From: an uncultured Bacilli bacterium | Lineage (GTDB): Bacteria > Bacillota_I > Bacilli_A > RF39 > UBA660 | NCBI GenBank assembly: GCA_910586295.1 | Contig: CAJUGE010000057.1 | Span: forward strand, 1 to 51,890 | Length of the DNA: 51,890 nucleotides | Reading direction: 5' to 3' | Shown here: positions 24,377 to 33,929 of the stretch, piece after piece | Layout of the letters: each line of letters begins with the position of its first letter | Numbering within the stretch: the first letter of the stretch is position 1 | Translations under genes and position numbers: made by a program | Notes under the pieces: model-generated | Told to the model about the DNA's origin: nothing | What the model saw: only the letters and a program-made list of their open reading frames with translations | The model's database searches: none

Positions 24377-25581
24377 TGTTGAACAAGGTTATAGAACAGA
24401 GAAAAAGAGAAATTGAAAATTTTTTGAAAGATAATGAAGAACATCAAGACAAACACATTGACTATATATTAGTTGACCCAGAAACAAAGGAAACTTATGT
24501 ATTAGCAAGTGATGAAAATGAAGAAGCAATAGAGTTTACACCATTTACTAAAAACAATGATGGTGGATATTCAAATGTACCAGAATGGGATTTTAATTTT
24601 GATTATTATATTTATAATCTTTTAGATGAAGGAAAACAAATTGCTTATATGACCGATAATGTTCATTATAGTATATGGAACTCGATACACGAATTGTATC
24701 CTACGGATATTGAATATAAAGATGGTGTCCAAAATTATTTACAATATTGTGTAGATAATAAAATTACTAAAGAATATTTAGATGATAAAACAGGATTTGA
24801 TACTCCAGATATAATGCAATATTTTGAGGGATTAGCAGTAAATGAGAGAATAGAATATAAAGGTTATATCATTGAAGTAGATGATACTAATTATGATAAT
24901 CAAAAAGAAGTTTTAGTAAATGTTTATGAAAATCAACAAGATTATGCAGATGGAAAATCAATAGATATTGTTTCTTTAAATAAAATTGGTTTAAAGCAAA
25001 ATATTAAAGACTATATTGATGAATCATATATAAATACAAATACAGTTACTATCTCTCAATGGCAATATGAAAGAGATAGTGAAAAATCATATTTTGCATT
25101 TGTGTTAGGCTATGATTTATTACACAATATGATAAACAAGTATGGTGTATTAGAATGTGATACTAATTATGATTTTTGTGATTATGTAGCAAATCAATTT
25201 TTAGATTCAGAAGAATATCATAATGAAAAATATTCTAGTTATGAAATGCTACAAGAATGGTTATCTAAAAATAAAGATAAAATTGAAAAAGAATACAAAG
25301 ATACAATAGGTTTTGAAGAAAAAATCTATAATAATAATTTAAGAATTATTGATACTGGTTTTAGAAAAGATGAATCTATTGCATTAGTAGAAAAAGATGT
25401 ACCTAGTATGAACAGAAAAGAATATATTGTTGCCTTTAATTATACTATTGATGAAGAAAAAAATAATCTGTCTTGGGGATATGGTAGATACTATTATGAT
25501 AAAAAATCAGGTCAAGAAGCCTATAAAAAGGTAATCAATGGTGGAAATCTTGCATTTCATACTCGAGATGAAAGTAGGTAA
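24376..25581 (+). CDS. Hypothetical polyvalent-type protein
   Basis: The protein has 401 aa with AGGGAGG upstream of ATG 24376. It is acidic, tyrosine- and aspartate-rich, soluble, and has no catalytic motif I can name. Segments EYKGYIIEVDDTNYDNQKEV and YYYDKKSGQEAYKKVINGG look like small beta-rich polyvalent-associated domains separated by helices. The middle LLHNMINKYGVLECDTNYD could be a separate helical domain. The series of genes from 23903 to 26327 may be a polyvalent protein broken into separate genes. Confidence 0.6.
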   Translation: MLNKVIEQRKREIENFLKDNEEHQDKHIDYILVDPETKETYVLASDENEEAIEFTPFTKNNDGGYSNVPEWDFNFDYYIYNLLDEGKQIAYMTDNVHYSIWNSIHELYPTDIEYKDGVQNYLQYCVDNKITKEYLDDKTGFDTPDIMQYFEGLAVNERIEYKGYIIEVDDTNYDNQKEVLVNVYENQQDYADGKSIDIVSLNKIGLKQNIKDYIDESYINTNTVTISQWQYERDSEKSYFAFVLGYDLLHNMINKYGVLECDTNYDFCDYVANQFLDSEEYHNEKYSSYEMLQEWLSKNKDKIEKEYKDTIGFEEKIYNNNLRIIDTGFRKDESIALVEKDVPSMNRKEYIVAFNYTIDEEKNNLSWGYGRYYYDKKSGQEAYKKVINGGNLAFHTRDESR

Positions 25582-25583
25582 CT

Positions 25584-26033
25584 ATGAGTAGAGAACTTTT
25601 TAAAAGTATGACTTATAAAGATGATAAGGTCTATACAAGACAATGTAGTAATAATGTTTACCCAAAAGATTATTATAGTGAGGAAAATACTGGTTTAACT
25701 AAAATATACAATAAATTAGGACAAGTAGATTTTGAAAAATGGTTTATTACTAATGGACTTATGACAGGAAATATTGAAGTGTTAAGTGGTAGTAATAAAA
25801 TACTGCGAAGATTAAATTATGTTGCTAATTTTTTATGGGAAGATAAAGGCTTTAGAGAATTAAAAGATAATGAAGATAAGGCTTTTATGAAATCATTATC
25901 TGCTAAAACAGAAAGTGACAAAGAATTAGCAAACAAAGAGAGTATAATAGCAAAAGAAGATATTACAAAATATGTATCTTCTTTCTATGATACTTATAAT
26001 TCAAAGTATAGAGATACAGAAAGGGAAAGGTAA
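25584..26033 (+). CDS. Hypothetical protein
   Basis: The protein has 149 aa and starts 2 bases after the preceding stop. It contains KIYNKLGQVDFEKWFITNGL and LRRLNYVANFLWEDKGFREL, aromatic-rich helical stretches, and a charged tail ending YRDTERER. Several proteins of this element end in a similar ERER/RER/EAR tail (also at 4675, 15366, 14398, 26327), a shared feature of the coding style of this backbone. The family is not recognised. Confidence 0.55.
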   Translation: MSRELFKSMTYKDDKVYTRQCSNNVYPKDYYSEENTGLTKIYNKLGQVDFEKWFITNGLMTGNIEVLSGSNKILRRLNYVANFLWEDKGFRELKDNEDKAFMKSLSAKTESDKELANKESIIAKEDITKYVSSFYDTYNSKYRDTERER

Positions 26034-26039
26034 TAGTGT

Positions 26040-26327
26040 ATGAAAAAATACGAAGAAATTATAAAGAAAAGTGATCCATTTAAAAATGCTTTAGCACTAG
26101 AATATTTACTCTTAAATGGTAGAGATAATTTACTTGATGATGTTTATTATCAAAACTTACAAGATAATATTAAAGATACTGATGATAAAAGAAGAATGTT
26201 TACAAACGGTTATGCTTTAGATTCATTAAAACTTGCTAGAGATATGGCAAAATTGGATACAAAAGAACTTTGTGAGTATATCTATGATGAAGAAAAATAT
26301 AAAAGAAAACAAGAAAGGAGTAGATAA
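26040..26327 (+). CDS. Small helical hypothetical protein
   Basis: The protein has 95 aa and starts at ATG 26040 after GGGAAAGG. It is almost wholly helical and charged: PFKNALALEYLLLNGRDNLL, RRMFTNGYALDSLKLARDMA. No domain is recognised. The GTG start of the PrgI gene lies 3 bases after its stop. Confidence 0.55.
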   Translation: MKKYEEIIKKSDPFKNALALEYLLLNGRDNLLDDVYYQNLQDNIKDTDDKRRMFTNGYALDSLKLARDMAKLDTKELCEYIYDEEKYKRKQERSR

Positions 26328-26330
26328 TAA

Positions 26331-26714
26331 GTGGAAGTTAAAATAAATCGAGAGATTAGAAATTATACTGAAAGTATTTTTTTCGGACTGTCTTTAAGGC
26401 AGTTCATTTTTTCTATCTTTGCCTGTGGAGTAGCAGTATTGCTTTACTTTTTATTAAAAGGCAAATTTGGAATAGAAACACTTTCTTGGGTATGTGTTTT
26501 AGGTGCAGCACCTTTTGCAGCACTAGGCTTTCTTACTTATAATGGTATGACAGCCGAGAAATTTATATGGGCTTGGTTAAAATCAGAGTTTTTAGTACCT
26601 AAACAATTAACTTTTAAGCCTACAAATTTTTATTATGAATTGCTAAAAAATAATATTGAAAATAAACAAAAGGAGGAATTAAAGAATAATGAAAACATTA
26701 AAAACATTATTTAA
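26331..26714 (+). CDS. PrgI-family (VirB3-like) membrane protein
   Basis: The protein has 127 aa and starts at GTG 26331 behind GAAAGGAG. The opening VKINREIRNYTESIFFGLSL, then RQFIFSIFACGVAVLLYFLL, and a second helix WVCVLGAAPFAALGFLTYNG, is the standard PrgI layout. The end KPTNFYYELL is also typical. PrgI anchors the VirB4 ATPase to the membrane channel, and the VirB4 gene overlaps its end by 26 bp. Confidence 0.88.
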   Translation: MEVKINREIRNYTESIFFGLSLRQFIFSIFACGVAVLLYFLLKGKFGIETLSWVCVLGAAPFAALGFLTYNGMTAEKFIWAWLKSEFLVPKQLTFKPTNFYYELLKNNIENKQKEELKNNENIKNII

Positions 26715-29022
26715 AAATGATAAAGAAAAATTTGTTGCTCCAAAGGGAGTGCAAGACACCATACCAGTACAAAGAATCTGGGAAGATGGTGTCTTTTTAG
26801 TTGGAAAGAATAAATATTCAAAGACTTTTAGATTTACAGATATAAATTATGCAGTAGCAAGTCGTAGTGATAAAGAGGCTATGTTTTTAGAATATTCAGA
26901 ACTATTAAATAGTTTTGATTGTGGAGCAACTACTAAAATAACAGTATCTAACCGTAGATTAAATAAAGTTGATTTTGAAAAGACTATATTACTTCCTATG
27001 AATGATGATAGTCTTGATGAATATAGAAAAGAATATAATAAAATGTTATTAGACCAAGCAACTGGTGCTAATGGGATAGTACAAGAAAAGTTTATTACTA
27101 TTTCAGTAAATAAAAAGAATATCGAAGAAGCAAGAAACTATTTTGCTCGTATTGGAGCAGATTTAAGTAATCACTTCTCACAACTTGGCTCAAAGTGTAT
27201 AGAACTAAATGCAGTAGATAGACTTCGTATTTGCCACGATTTTTATAGAGTCGGAGAAGAAACTTCTTTTAATTTTGATATGTTATCGAATATGAAGAAA
27301 GGACATAGTTTTAAAGACTATGTTTGCCCAGATACAATAGAGTTTGAAAAAGATTATTTTAAAATGGGAAATCGTTATGGTAGAGTATTATTTTTAAAAG
27401 AGTATGCTTCTTATATTAAAGACACTATGGTAGCAGAACTTACAGACCTTAACAGAAATATGATGATGTCTATTGATGTTGTGCCTATTGCTATGGATGA
27501 AGCAGTACGAGAAGTAGAGAATCGTAGGCTTGGAGTAGAAACAAACATCGCGAATTGGCAACGCAGACAAAATGCGAATCAAAACTTTAGTGCTGTTATT
27601 CCATACGACCTAGAACAACAAAGAAATGAAAGCAAAGAGTTTTTAGATGATTTAACTACTCGTGACCAAAGAATGTTTTTATCTGTTTTAACTATGGTGC
27701 ATACGGCAGATACAAAAGAACAACTTGATAATGATACAGAGAGTTTATTAACTACTGCAAGAAAACATCTTTGTCAGTTCGCAATATTGAAGTTTCAACA
27801 AATGGACGGACTTAATACTGCTATGCCACACGGAGTTAGAAAAATAGATACTTTAAGGACACTTACGACAGAAAGTTTAGGTGTTTTTATTCCTTTTAGA
27901 GTTCAAGAGATAAATCACGAGAACGGTATTTACTACGGACAAAATGTAATTAGTAAGAATATGATTATTGCAGATAGAAGGCAACTACTAAATGGAAATA
28001 GTTTTATTCTTGGTGTAAGTGGCTCTGGTAAGAGTTTTACTGCTAAAAATGAGATAGTATCAGTAATACTTCGTGATCCAAATGCAGATGTTATTGTAAT
28101 CGATCCCGAACGAGAAGAATCTAGGCTAATAAAAGCACTAGGGGGAGAAGTAATCCATATAAGTGCTACAAGTGATAATCATATAAATGCTATGGATATG
28201 AATAGCGAATATGGAGATGGAGCAAACCCTGTTATTTTGAAGTCAGAGTTCATCTTATCTTTGTGTGAACAGTTGATAGGGGGAAATAATCTCGGACCAA
28301 AACAAAAATCTATAATCGATCGTTGTACTGCACAAGTATATAGGCACTATCAACAGGGAAATTATCAAGGAACACCACCAACTTTACAAGACTTCAGAGA
28401 AGAATTACTAAAACAAACAGAGCCAGAAGCAAAAGAAATAGCACTTGCCATTGAGTTGTTTACGGATGGAAGTTTGAATACTTTTGCTAAACAAACGAAT
28501 GTTGATACAAATAGTAGGTTAATTTGCTACGACATACTAGATTTAGGTAAACAATTACAACCTATCGGAATGTTAGTAGTGCTTGATAATATTTTAAATA
28601 GAATAACAATGAATAGAGCAAAAGGTAGAAATACCTTTATTTTTATTGATGAAATTTATCTGCTATTTCAACACGAATATTCAGCAAACTTCTTATTTAC
28701 TTTATGGAAAAGAGTTCGTAAGTATGGTGCGTATTGTACTGGTATAACGCAAAATGTAGATGACCTTTTACAAAGTCATACTGCTAGAACTATGTTAGCC
28801 AATAGCGAGTTTATAGTAATGCTTAATCAAGCAAGTACCGATAGATTAGAACTTGCGAAGTTATTAGGTATATCAGACTTACAAATGAATTATATCACTA
28901 ATGTTGGAGCAGGACAGGGATTGTTAAAAGTTGGAAGTTCACTTGTACCATTTATAAGTAAATTCCCAACTAATACAAAACTTTATAAACTAATGACTAC
29001 TAAACTAGGCGAAAGTGATTAG
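26689..29022 (+). CDS. VirB4/TraE-type conjugation ATPase
   Basis: The protein has 777 aa and starts inside prgI behind AAAGGAGG. The N-terminal half has RFTDINYAVASRSDKEAMFL, typical of VirB4 from Gram-positive elements. The ATPase half contains Walker A GVSGSGKS (Lys448), VIDPEREESRLIKALGGEVI, and Walker B FIFIDEIYLLF (Asp654, Glu655), ending with YCTGITQNVDDLL. It powers assembly of the secretion channel. A second, upstream frame and reverse-strand frames in this region have no support. Confidence 0.93.
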   Translation: MKTLKTLFKNDKEKFVAPKGVQDTIPVQRIWEDGVFLVGKNKYSKTFRFTDINYAVASRSDKEAMFLEYSELLNSFDCGATTKITVSNRRLNKVDFEKTILLPMNDDSLDEYRKEYNKMLLDQATGANGIVQEKFITISVNKKNIEEARNYFARIGADLSNHFSQLGSKCIELNAVDRLRICHDFYRVGEETSFNFDMLSNMKKGHSFKDYVCPDTIEFEKDYFKMGNRYGRVLFLKEYASYIKDTMVAELTDLNRNMMMSIDVVPIAMDEAVREVENRRLGVETNIANWQRRQNANQNFSAVIPYDLEQQRNESKEFLDDLTTRDQRMFLSVLTMVHTADTKEQLDNDTESLLTTARKHLCQFAILKFQQMDGLNTAMPHGVRKIDTLRTLTTESLGVFIPFRVQEINHENGIYYGQNVISKNMIIADRRQLLNGNSFILGVSGSGKSFTAKNEIVSVILRDPNADVIVIDPEREESRLIKALGGEVIHISATSDNHINAMDMNSEYGDGANPVILKSEFILSLCEQLIGGNNLGPKQKSIIDRCTAQVYRHYQQGNYQGTPPTLQDFREELLKQTEPEAKEIALAIELFTDGSLNTFAKQTNVDTNSRLICYDILDLGKQLQPIGMLVVLDNILNRITMNRAKGRNTFIFIDEIYLLFQHEYSANFLFTLWKRVRKYGAYCTGITQNVDDLLQSHTARTMLANSEFIVMLNQASTDRLELAKLLGISDLQMNYITNVGAGQGLLKVGSSLVPFISKFPTNTKLYKLMTTKLGESD

Positions 29023-29039
29023 TCTAGGAGGTGTCTAAA

Positions 29040-30674
29040 ATGGCAAATATAAAAGTGAAAGAAGTTGGTAAAAAAACAATAAAAACACTTGATAAAGGAG
29101 CAATAGCAACAGAACGATTAAAAGACACTATTGTTCATACAAAAGAGAAAGCAGAAAATACCCAATCAAATGACAATAATATAGTAGAAGATGGAAGTAA
29201 TAAAATAACTTTTGTTGCAAATCGTACAGTTGATGAAACACTTTATCATTTCAATAAATATGGAAAAAAAGCAGTAGTGGAAACGAAAGATAATATTATT
29301 AAAACAAAAGTGAAAATAAAGAATATAAAAGATAAACTACTGGCTCAAAAAAATAAAAAGGTAGCAACTAAAGGAACTAAAACTACTATAAAAACTGGAA
29401 AGAGTGTTGCAAAAAAAGCAGAGAAAGCAGCGAAAGAATCTATTAAGGCTTCTCAAAGAGCATTAAAACTTGCAAGAGAAACTGCAAAACAAACTGCTAG
29501 AGCAACAAAGGCAGTAGTGAAAGCCACTATATCTGCAATAAAAGGTATAATTGCTGCAACAAAAGCACTTATATCTTTACTTATCGCAGGTGGTTGGGTT
29601 GCTATGGTTGTAATCATTATAATATGTCTAATAGGGCTACTTGTTGGCTCTATTTTTGGCATATTCTTCAGTAGTGAAAAAACAAGTCCAAATGCTATTA
29701 CTATGAAAGATGCAATTGCCGAGTGTAACCAAGAATTTTCTGATAAACTTCAAACAATACAAGACCAGAATCCACACGACGACTATGTTCTTGATGGTAG
29801 TATGGCTTCTTGGAAAGATATGTTAATTATCTATACTGTAAAAATAGCAAATGGTTTTGATGGACAAGAAGTTATAACAATGGATGATAATAAAAAATCA
29901 ATAGTTAAGCAAATATTCTGGGAAATGAATAGTTTATCTTCAGAAGTAAAAACAGAAAAGGTAACAGAACAGGGTGTTAATACTGATGAAATGCCAAAAG
30001 AAGTAGAAAAACAAGTTTTGCATATTACTATAACTTCTAAAAATGCAGAACAAATGAAAAATGAATATCAATTTAGTGCTGCACAAATAAGACAATATAA
30101 TGAATTATCTAGTAGTGAATATAATTCGCTTTGGGGTGGAGTTATCTATGGATTAAATAATACTAGAGATTTTATTAACTGGCGACAAGCAGGGCAAAGT
30201 TGGTCTAATATAAGAATAGGTAACACGAGTAGTACCATAGGTAATATAGGTTGCTTGGTAACTTCAATAGCAATTCTAATTGAAAAGTCTGGAGCGAATA
30301 CAACTATCATTCCATTTAATCCAGGTACTTTTGTAGAAGCATTAAATAATAATGGGGGCTTTGATGAAAAAGGAAATTTATACTATGCACCAATAAACAA
30401 AGTAGTTCCAAACTTTAGATATGTTGGCAATGTTAATTTAAGAGGAAAAACTAGAGCCGAAAAATTAGAATCAATAAAACAATATCTTAATTTAGGTTTT
30501 CATCTAACTATCGAAGTAAAAGGTGCAACACCGGGAAATCAACATTGGGTAGCAATACTTGGAGTTGATGGGAATAATGTAAGTATTGTTGATCCTGCTA
30601 GTGATAAAACTGATTTATGGAGTGCCTACGAATGGAGCAAATCATCACAGTTCAACTATTTTAAGGCAGAGTAA
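29040..30674 (+). CDS. CD1108-like mobile-element protein with C39-type cysteine peptidase domain
   Basis: The protein has 544 aa. ATG 29040 is chosen because TCTAGGAGG ends 8 bases upstream; the GTG at 29031 lies within that site. Residues 1-180 are a lysine/alanine-rich cytoplasmic helical region, then one membrane helix (about 183-212, WVAMVVIIIICLIGLLVG), then an extracellular part. The last about 165 residues look like a papain-like fold: GNIGCLVTS (Cys405), NQHWVAILG (His502) and SIVDPAS (Asp518). It replaces the NlpC/P60 or lysozyme domain usual for the VirB1-like protein at this place and may cut peptidoglycan cross-links or process a surface protein. It is the last transfer gene. Confidence 0.8.
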   Translation: MANIKVKEVGKKTIKTLDKGAIATERLKDTIVHTKEKAENTQSNDNNIVEDGSNKITFVANRTVDETLYHFNKYGKKAVVETKDNIIKTKVKIKNIKDKLLAQKNKKVATKGTKTTIKTGKSVAKKAEKAAKESIKASQRALKLARETAKQTARATKAVVKATISAIKGIIAATKALISLLIAGGWVAMVVIIIICLIGLLVGSIFGIFFSSEKTSPNAITMKDAIAECNQEFSDKLQTIQDQNPHDDYVLDGSMASWKDMLIIYTVKIANGFDGQEVITMDDNKKSIVKQIFWEMNSLSSEVKTEKVTEQGVNTDEMPKEVEKQVLHITITSKNAEQMKNEYQFSAAQIRQYNELSSSEYNSLWGGVIYGLNNTRDFINWRQAGQSWSNIRIGNTSSTIGNIGCLVTSIAILIEKSGANTTIIPFNPGTFVEALNNNGGFDEKGNLYYAPINKVVPNFRYVGNVNLRGKTRAEKLESIKQYLNLGFHLTIEVKGATPGNQHWVAILGVDGNNVSIVDPASDKTDLWSAYEWSKSSQFNYFKAE

Positions 30675-30736
30675 AATGATACTTGCATTGATAAAATTGA
30701 GTATAGGAATCTTATTCTTATATATAAAAATTAAAA

Positions 30737-30766
30737 GGGTTATTTCAAAATTTAAGAAATAACCTT
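30737..30766 (+). promoter_or_regulatory. Hairpin after the transfer operon
   Basis: GGTTATTTC (30738-30746) pairs with GAAATAACC (30756-30764), extended by flanking A/T pairs. There are only two T residues after it, so termination would be weak. The rest of 30675-30886 is very AT-rich and I see no gene in it. Confidence 0.5.
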
Positions 30767-30886
30767 AATACATATAAAAATCATAAAATATGAATTATAA
30801 TATTTATAAAGTGATTTAGCAATTTTTTACAAGAACTATTTATTATAAATTTGTTAGAATTATAGTGATTTGTTGGAGGTAAAATT

Positions 30887-31132
30887 ATGTCTAAAGAAGT
30901 TCGTAGAGTTACTTATGATAATAAATTAAATGTTGAAGTATTAAGTTTCTGTAATATTGAGCAATCTTTTCCGAAACATTTTCACGATTATTATGTTGTA
31001 GGCTATGTAAAGAAAAGCAATAGAAATTTGATTTGTAATGAAAGAAAATATCTTTTAAAAGGTGGAGAAATTCTTTTGCTAAATCCACACGACTATCACG
31101 AATGTTCTTCTAATAAAGATGTTTGTTTATAA
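30887..31132 (+). pseudogene. AraC-family regulator fragment: N-terminal cupin only
   Basis: The frame has 81 aa and starts at ATG behind TTGGAGG. The sequence FPKHFHDYYVVGYVKKSNRN, then GGEILLLNPHDYHEC, is the effector-binding cupin of AraC-type regulators, with His residues in HFHDYY. Full proteins have about 200 more residues including two HTH motifs; here the frame ends right after the first cupin half and the following 90 bases are AT-rich non-coding DNA. It is either a decayed gene or a stand-alone sensor fragment. It sits at the start of the cargo region, where an insertion may have removed the rest. Confidence 0.65.
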
Positions 31133-31183
31133 TATAGTAAAAATTTTAGATATTAGTATTAAAATTTATTTTTTTAATTTTTT

Positions 31184-31210
31184 TGAAACTTTTTATCTAA
31201 AAGTAGGGAT
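31184..31210 (+). promoter_or_regulatory. Possible ECF-type autoregulated promoter
   Basis: TGAAAC (31184-31189) follows a T-rich tract, then 12-16 bases later comes GTAGGGA, about 25 bp before the sigma gene. A -35 with AAC is a frequent mark of ECF-dependent promoters. The -10 element cannot be identified with certainty. Confidence 0.35.
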
Positions 31211-31232
31211 TATGTTAGTGTAGGTGATGAAA

Positions 31233-31775
31233 ATGACTAGTCAAAGAAACCTCAAAAAATTTAATGAAATATATGATTCTACATATTCAGATATTCTTAA
31301 ATATATTGTAATTAAATGTCATAATATCAATGATGTTAATGATATTTTGCAAGAAACGTATCTTGAATTTTGGAAATTATTAAATAAAAAAGATATTGAG
31401 GATAAAAATATTAAGAGTTATTTAATTGGAATAGCAATTAACAAGATAAAAAAATATTATAGTTTTATCTATAAATTAAATGAAATATCAATATTTTCTA
31501 AAAATGATAAAGATATAGAATTAAAAGAAACATTTGAATCTAGTATAAATATTGAAGATTCAATCATAAAAAAAGAGGAATTTTTAGAAGTGTGGAAGTA
31601 TATAAAATCTAAAAAAAATCAGAATATTCCTAAAATATTTTATTTGTATTATAAATTAGATTTAACTATTAGAGAAATTTCAGAACATTTGGGTAAGAGC
31701 GAATCATATATAAAAAATTCACTTTATCGTACACTGAAAGAGTTACATAAAGATTCAGAAAGGGAGTCTAGGTAA
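31233..31775 (+). CDS. ECF-type RNA polymerase sigma factor
   Basis: The protein has 180 aa. ATG 31233 is preferred (AGGTGA 5 bases upstream) over ATG 31227. Region 2 is FNEIYDSTYSDILKYIVIKC, with NDVNDILQETYLEFWKLL, which matches the DxxQETF-like core. Region 4 is PKIFYLYYKLDLTIREISEH, then KSESYIKNSLYRTLKEL, an HTH. The anti-sigma-like gene follows one base after its stop. It should direct transcription of the ABC/PASTA operon in response to an envelope signal (inference). Confidence 0.87.
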   Translation: MTSQRNLKKFNEIYDSTYSDILKYIVIKCHNINDVNDILQETYLEFWKLLNKKDIEDKNIKSYLIGIAINKIKKYYSFIYKLNEISIFSKNDKDIELKETFESSINIEDSIIKKEEFLEVWKYIKSKKNQNIPKIFYLYYKLDLTIREISEHLGKSESYIKNSLYRTLKELHKDSERESR

Positions 31776-31776
31776 A

Positions 31777-32511
31777 ATGAAGAACAATAAGAAAATGTTT
31801 CGAGAAGTGATTGATAATGAATTTGATAAAGAAAAAAATTATCAAAAAATATTAGAACGAATTGAAGCAATGGAAAGAAAGGAAAATCAGATGAAAACAT
31901 TTTTTAAGTTTAGTAGTGCTACTGCTATATTCGTAGTAGCGATTATAGGAGGTATGTTTGTATTAAAAAATAATGGTGGTATAAACATTTTAAAACCATC
32001 TACAAAAATAGAAGAACATAATGATAAAGATAATGTTGTGGGTGGGGATAGAATAATTATCAATAATAAAAGTAATAGCGATATGAGTGGATCTGTCAAA
32101 ATAAATGCAAAATATAAAGAAATAACATTAAATCAAATACAGGAAAAAATCAACACAAATAATATAGTTATACCTAATGGATTTGAAATTAGTGAAACAT
32201 TTACATATTATACAAAAGAGGATACTTCTAGTAACGATTATAACATTTTACACGATTATGTTATAAATTATAAAAAAGATGAAAGTGGACACATTTTTAT
32301 TAGTTTTTCAGAGGTAGGTAATCCTATTAGAGATTATCACTTTGACACAAAAAATGATAAGAAATCAATGATAAATAAAAATGAAGTGCTTATTTCAAAA
32401 TATGGAAGTTCTTATATTGCAACATTTAAGAAAGATTCTATGAATTTTGATATTGAAACTAAAGGTATTTCAGAAGAAGAACTTATAGAATTACTTAAAT
32501 CAATTATTTAA
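31777..32511 (+). CDS. Membrane anti-sigma-like protein with DUF4367-type extracellular domain
   Basis: The protein has 244 aa. A cytoplasmic helical part (1-43, sigma-binding candidate) is followed by a single membrane helix (about 44-64, FSSATAIFVVAIIGGMFVL). The extracellular domain ends with an alpha/beta pattern, INKNEVLISKYGSSYIATFK, then IETKGISEEELIELLKSI, like DUF4367 domains of clostridial anti-sigma proteins. Such proteins hold the ECF factor until a cell-envelope signal is sensed. Pairing with the adjacent sigma gene supports that reading. Confidence 0.75.
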   Translation: MKNNKKMFREVIDNEFDKEKNYQKILERIEAMERKENQMKTFFKFSSATAIFVVAIIGGMFVLKNNGGINILKPSTKIEEHNDKDNVVGGDRIIINNKSNSDMSGSVKINAKYKEITLNQIQEKINTNNIVIPNGFEISETFTYYTKEDTSSNDYNILHDYVINYKKDESGHIFISFSEVGNPIRDYHFDTKNDKKSMINKNEVLISKYGSSYIATFKKDSMNFDIETKGISEEELIELLKSII

Positions 32512-32529
32512 TTTTAAAGGAGTAATATT

Positions 32530-33921
32530 ATGACATTTTTTAGTAGAAGTTTACTTAGTATAAAGAAAAGAAAGAGCCGTACAATACTGCTCTTCTTGGC
32601 AGTTTTACTTATTGCTAATATTATGGCAGGGGCTATTTCAATAAAAAAAGCCTTGATTAAGACAGAAGAATTATATGGAGATGCTATGCCAATAGTTGTG
32701 TCTATTGAAGAAGATTATTTGGAATCAGATACCGATAATACATTAAGTCCAGAACTTGTAACTGAACTCGGTAGATCCCCTTATGTAAAATCGTATAAAT
32801 ACTATTTTGATTATATGCTAAAGAGTCAAGGACTTAGGCTAAATGATAATACCGATCCTAATGATATTGCACCTGTTGCAGATTTAACTATTAAGGGAAC
32901 GAACGATACAGTAATTGATTTAGTTAATAGTGGAATTTTAAAAATAAATGAAGGCAGAGGCTTTACAGAAGAAGAAATAAAAAAAGCAGAGAATGTAATC
33001 ATTATTTCAGAAGAGGTTGCAACATTTAATAATTTGAATATTGGAGATACCATAAAAATGGGAATGGATTTACAAAATAACAAAGGAGATTACTTTGGCT
33101 TTACAGAAGATACATATAAAATAGTTGGAATATTTGAAGCAAAAAAAGAGTATGAGAGAGATGAAAACGGAGAACTAATGGAACTGGCTAATAAGTATTT
33201 AGATACTATATATATGCCAAATGATTCACTACAAAATATTCATTCAAAAATTATGCAAGAAAAAGAAAAACATAATATTGAGGAGTATGATAATTTTCGC
33301 TCTGTTGCAATATATTATTTAAATAGTAAAGAGAATTTAGATAATTTTAAAAATGAAAATACACTTAAATTGCCAAAAGGTTTTGCCTTTGCAGATAATT
33401 CTAGCAATTTGACTACTTTGTCTGGTCCAATTCAAAATATGGAAGATATTGCAGATACAATAGTTAAGGCAAGTATAATAGCCTCTGTAATTGTAATAGG
33501 ACTTATTATGATATTATTCTGTAAAGAAAGAAAACAAGAAATGGGAATATATTTAGCATTAGGTGAAAGAAAGATAAATATTGCTTTACAGATTTTAATT
33601 GAAACCTTAATAGTAGCCTTTGTTGGAGTTACAATATCAATCTTTACTGGTAGTTTAATTGCCAAGAATATTTCAAATCAAATTGTTGAAAATCAATTTG
33701 TTATAAATAGTGGAAATAAAAAAAGTGCTTATGGAAGTGATAAGCCAACAATATCGGAGATTATTCCAGAAGAACAAGAAATAGAAGTAGAATGTAAAGT
33801 TAATCTTGATATAAATACAATACTATCTATTTATGTAATCGCTTTAGGCAGTATAACAGTATCTGTTTTGATACCAATAGGCTATACATTAAAATTGAAT
33901 CCTAGAAAGATATTGATGTAG
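32530..33921 (+). CDS. FtsX-type ABC transporter permease
   Basis: The protein has 463 aa and starts at ATG 32530 behind AAAGGAG. One membrane helix lies near the N-terminus (TILLFLAVLLIANIMAGAIS), then an extracellular domain of about 270 residues with IKINEGRGFTEEEIKKAENV, the usual MacB periplasmic-core pattern. Three C-terminal helices follow (about 313-335, 356-380, 432-456). This is the MacB/FtsX family, which does not move solutes through the membrane but transmits force to export or sense extracytoplasmic ligands. The ATPase gene follows 8 bases later. Confidence 0.88.
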   Translation: MTFFSRSLLSIKKRKSRTILLFLAVLLIANIMAGAISIKKALIKTEELYGDAMPIVVSIEEDYLESDTDNTLSPELVTELGRSPYVKSYKYYFDYMLKSQGLRLNDNTDPNDIAPVADLTIKGTNDTVIDLVNSGILKINEGRGFTEEEIKKAENVIIISEEVATFNNLNIGDTIKMGMDLQNNKGDYFGFTEDTYKIVGIFEAKKEYERDENGELMELANKYLDTIYMPNDSLQNIHSKIMQEKEKHNIEEYDNFRSVAIYYLNSKENLDNFKNENTLKLPKGFAFADNSSNLTTLSGPIQNMEDIADTIVKASIIASVIVIGLIMILFCKERKQEMGIYLALGERKINIALQILIETLIVAFVGVTISIFTGSLIAKNISNQIVENQFVINSGNKKSAYGSDKPTISEIIPEEQEIEVECKVNLDINTILSIYVIALGSITVSVLIPIGYTLKLNPRKILM

Positions 33922-33929
33922 GAGGTATT

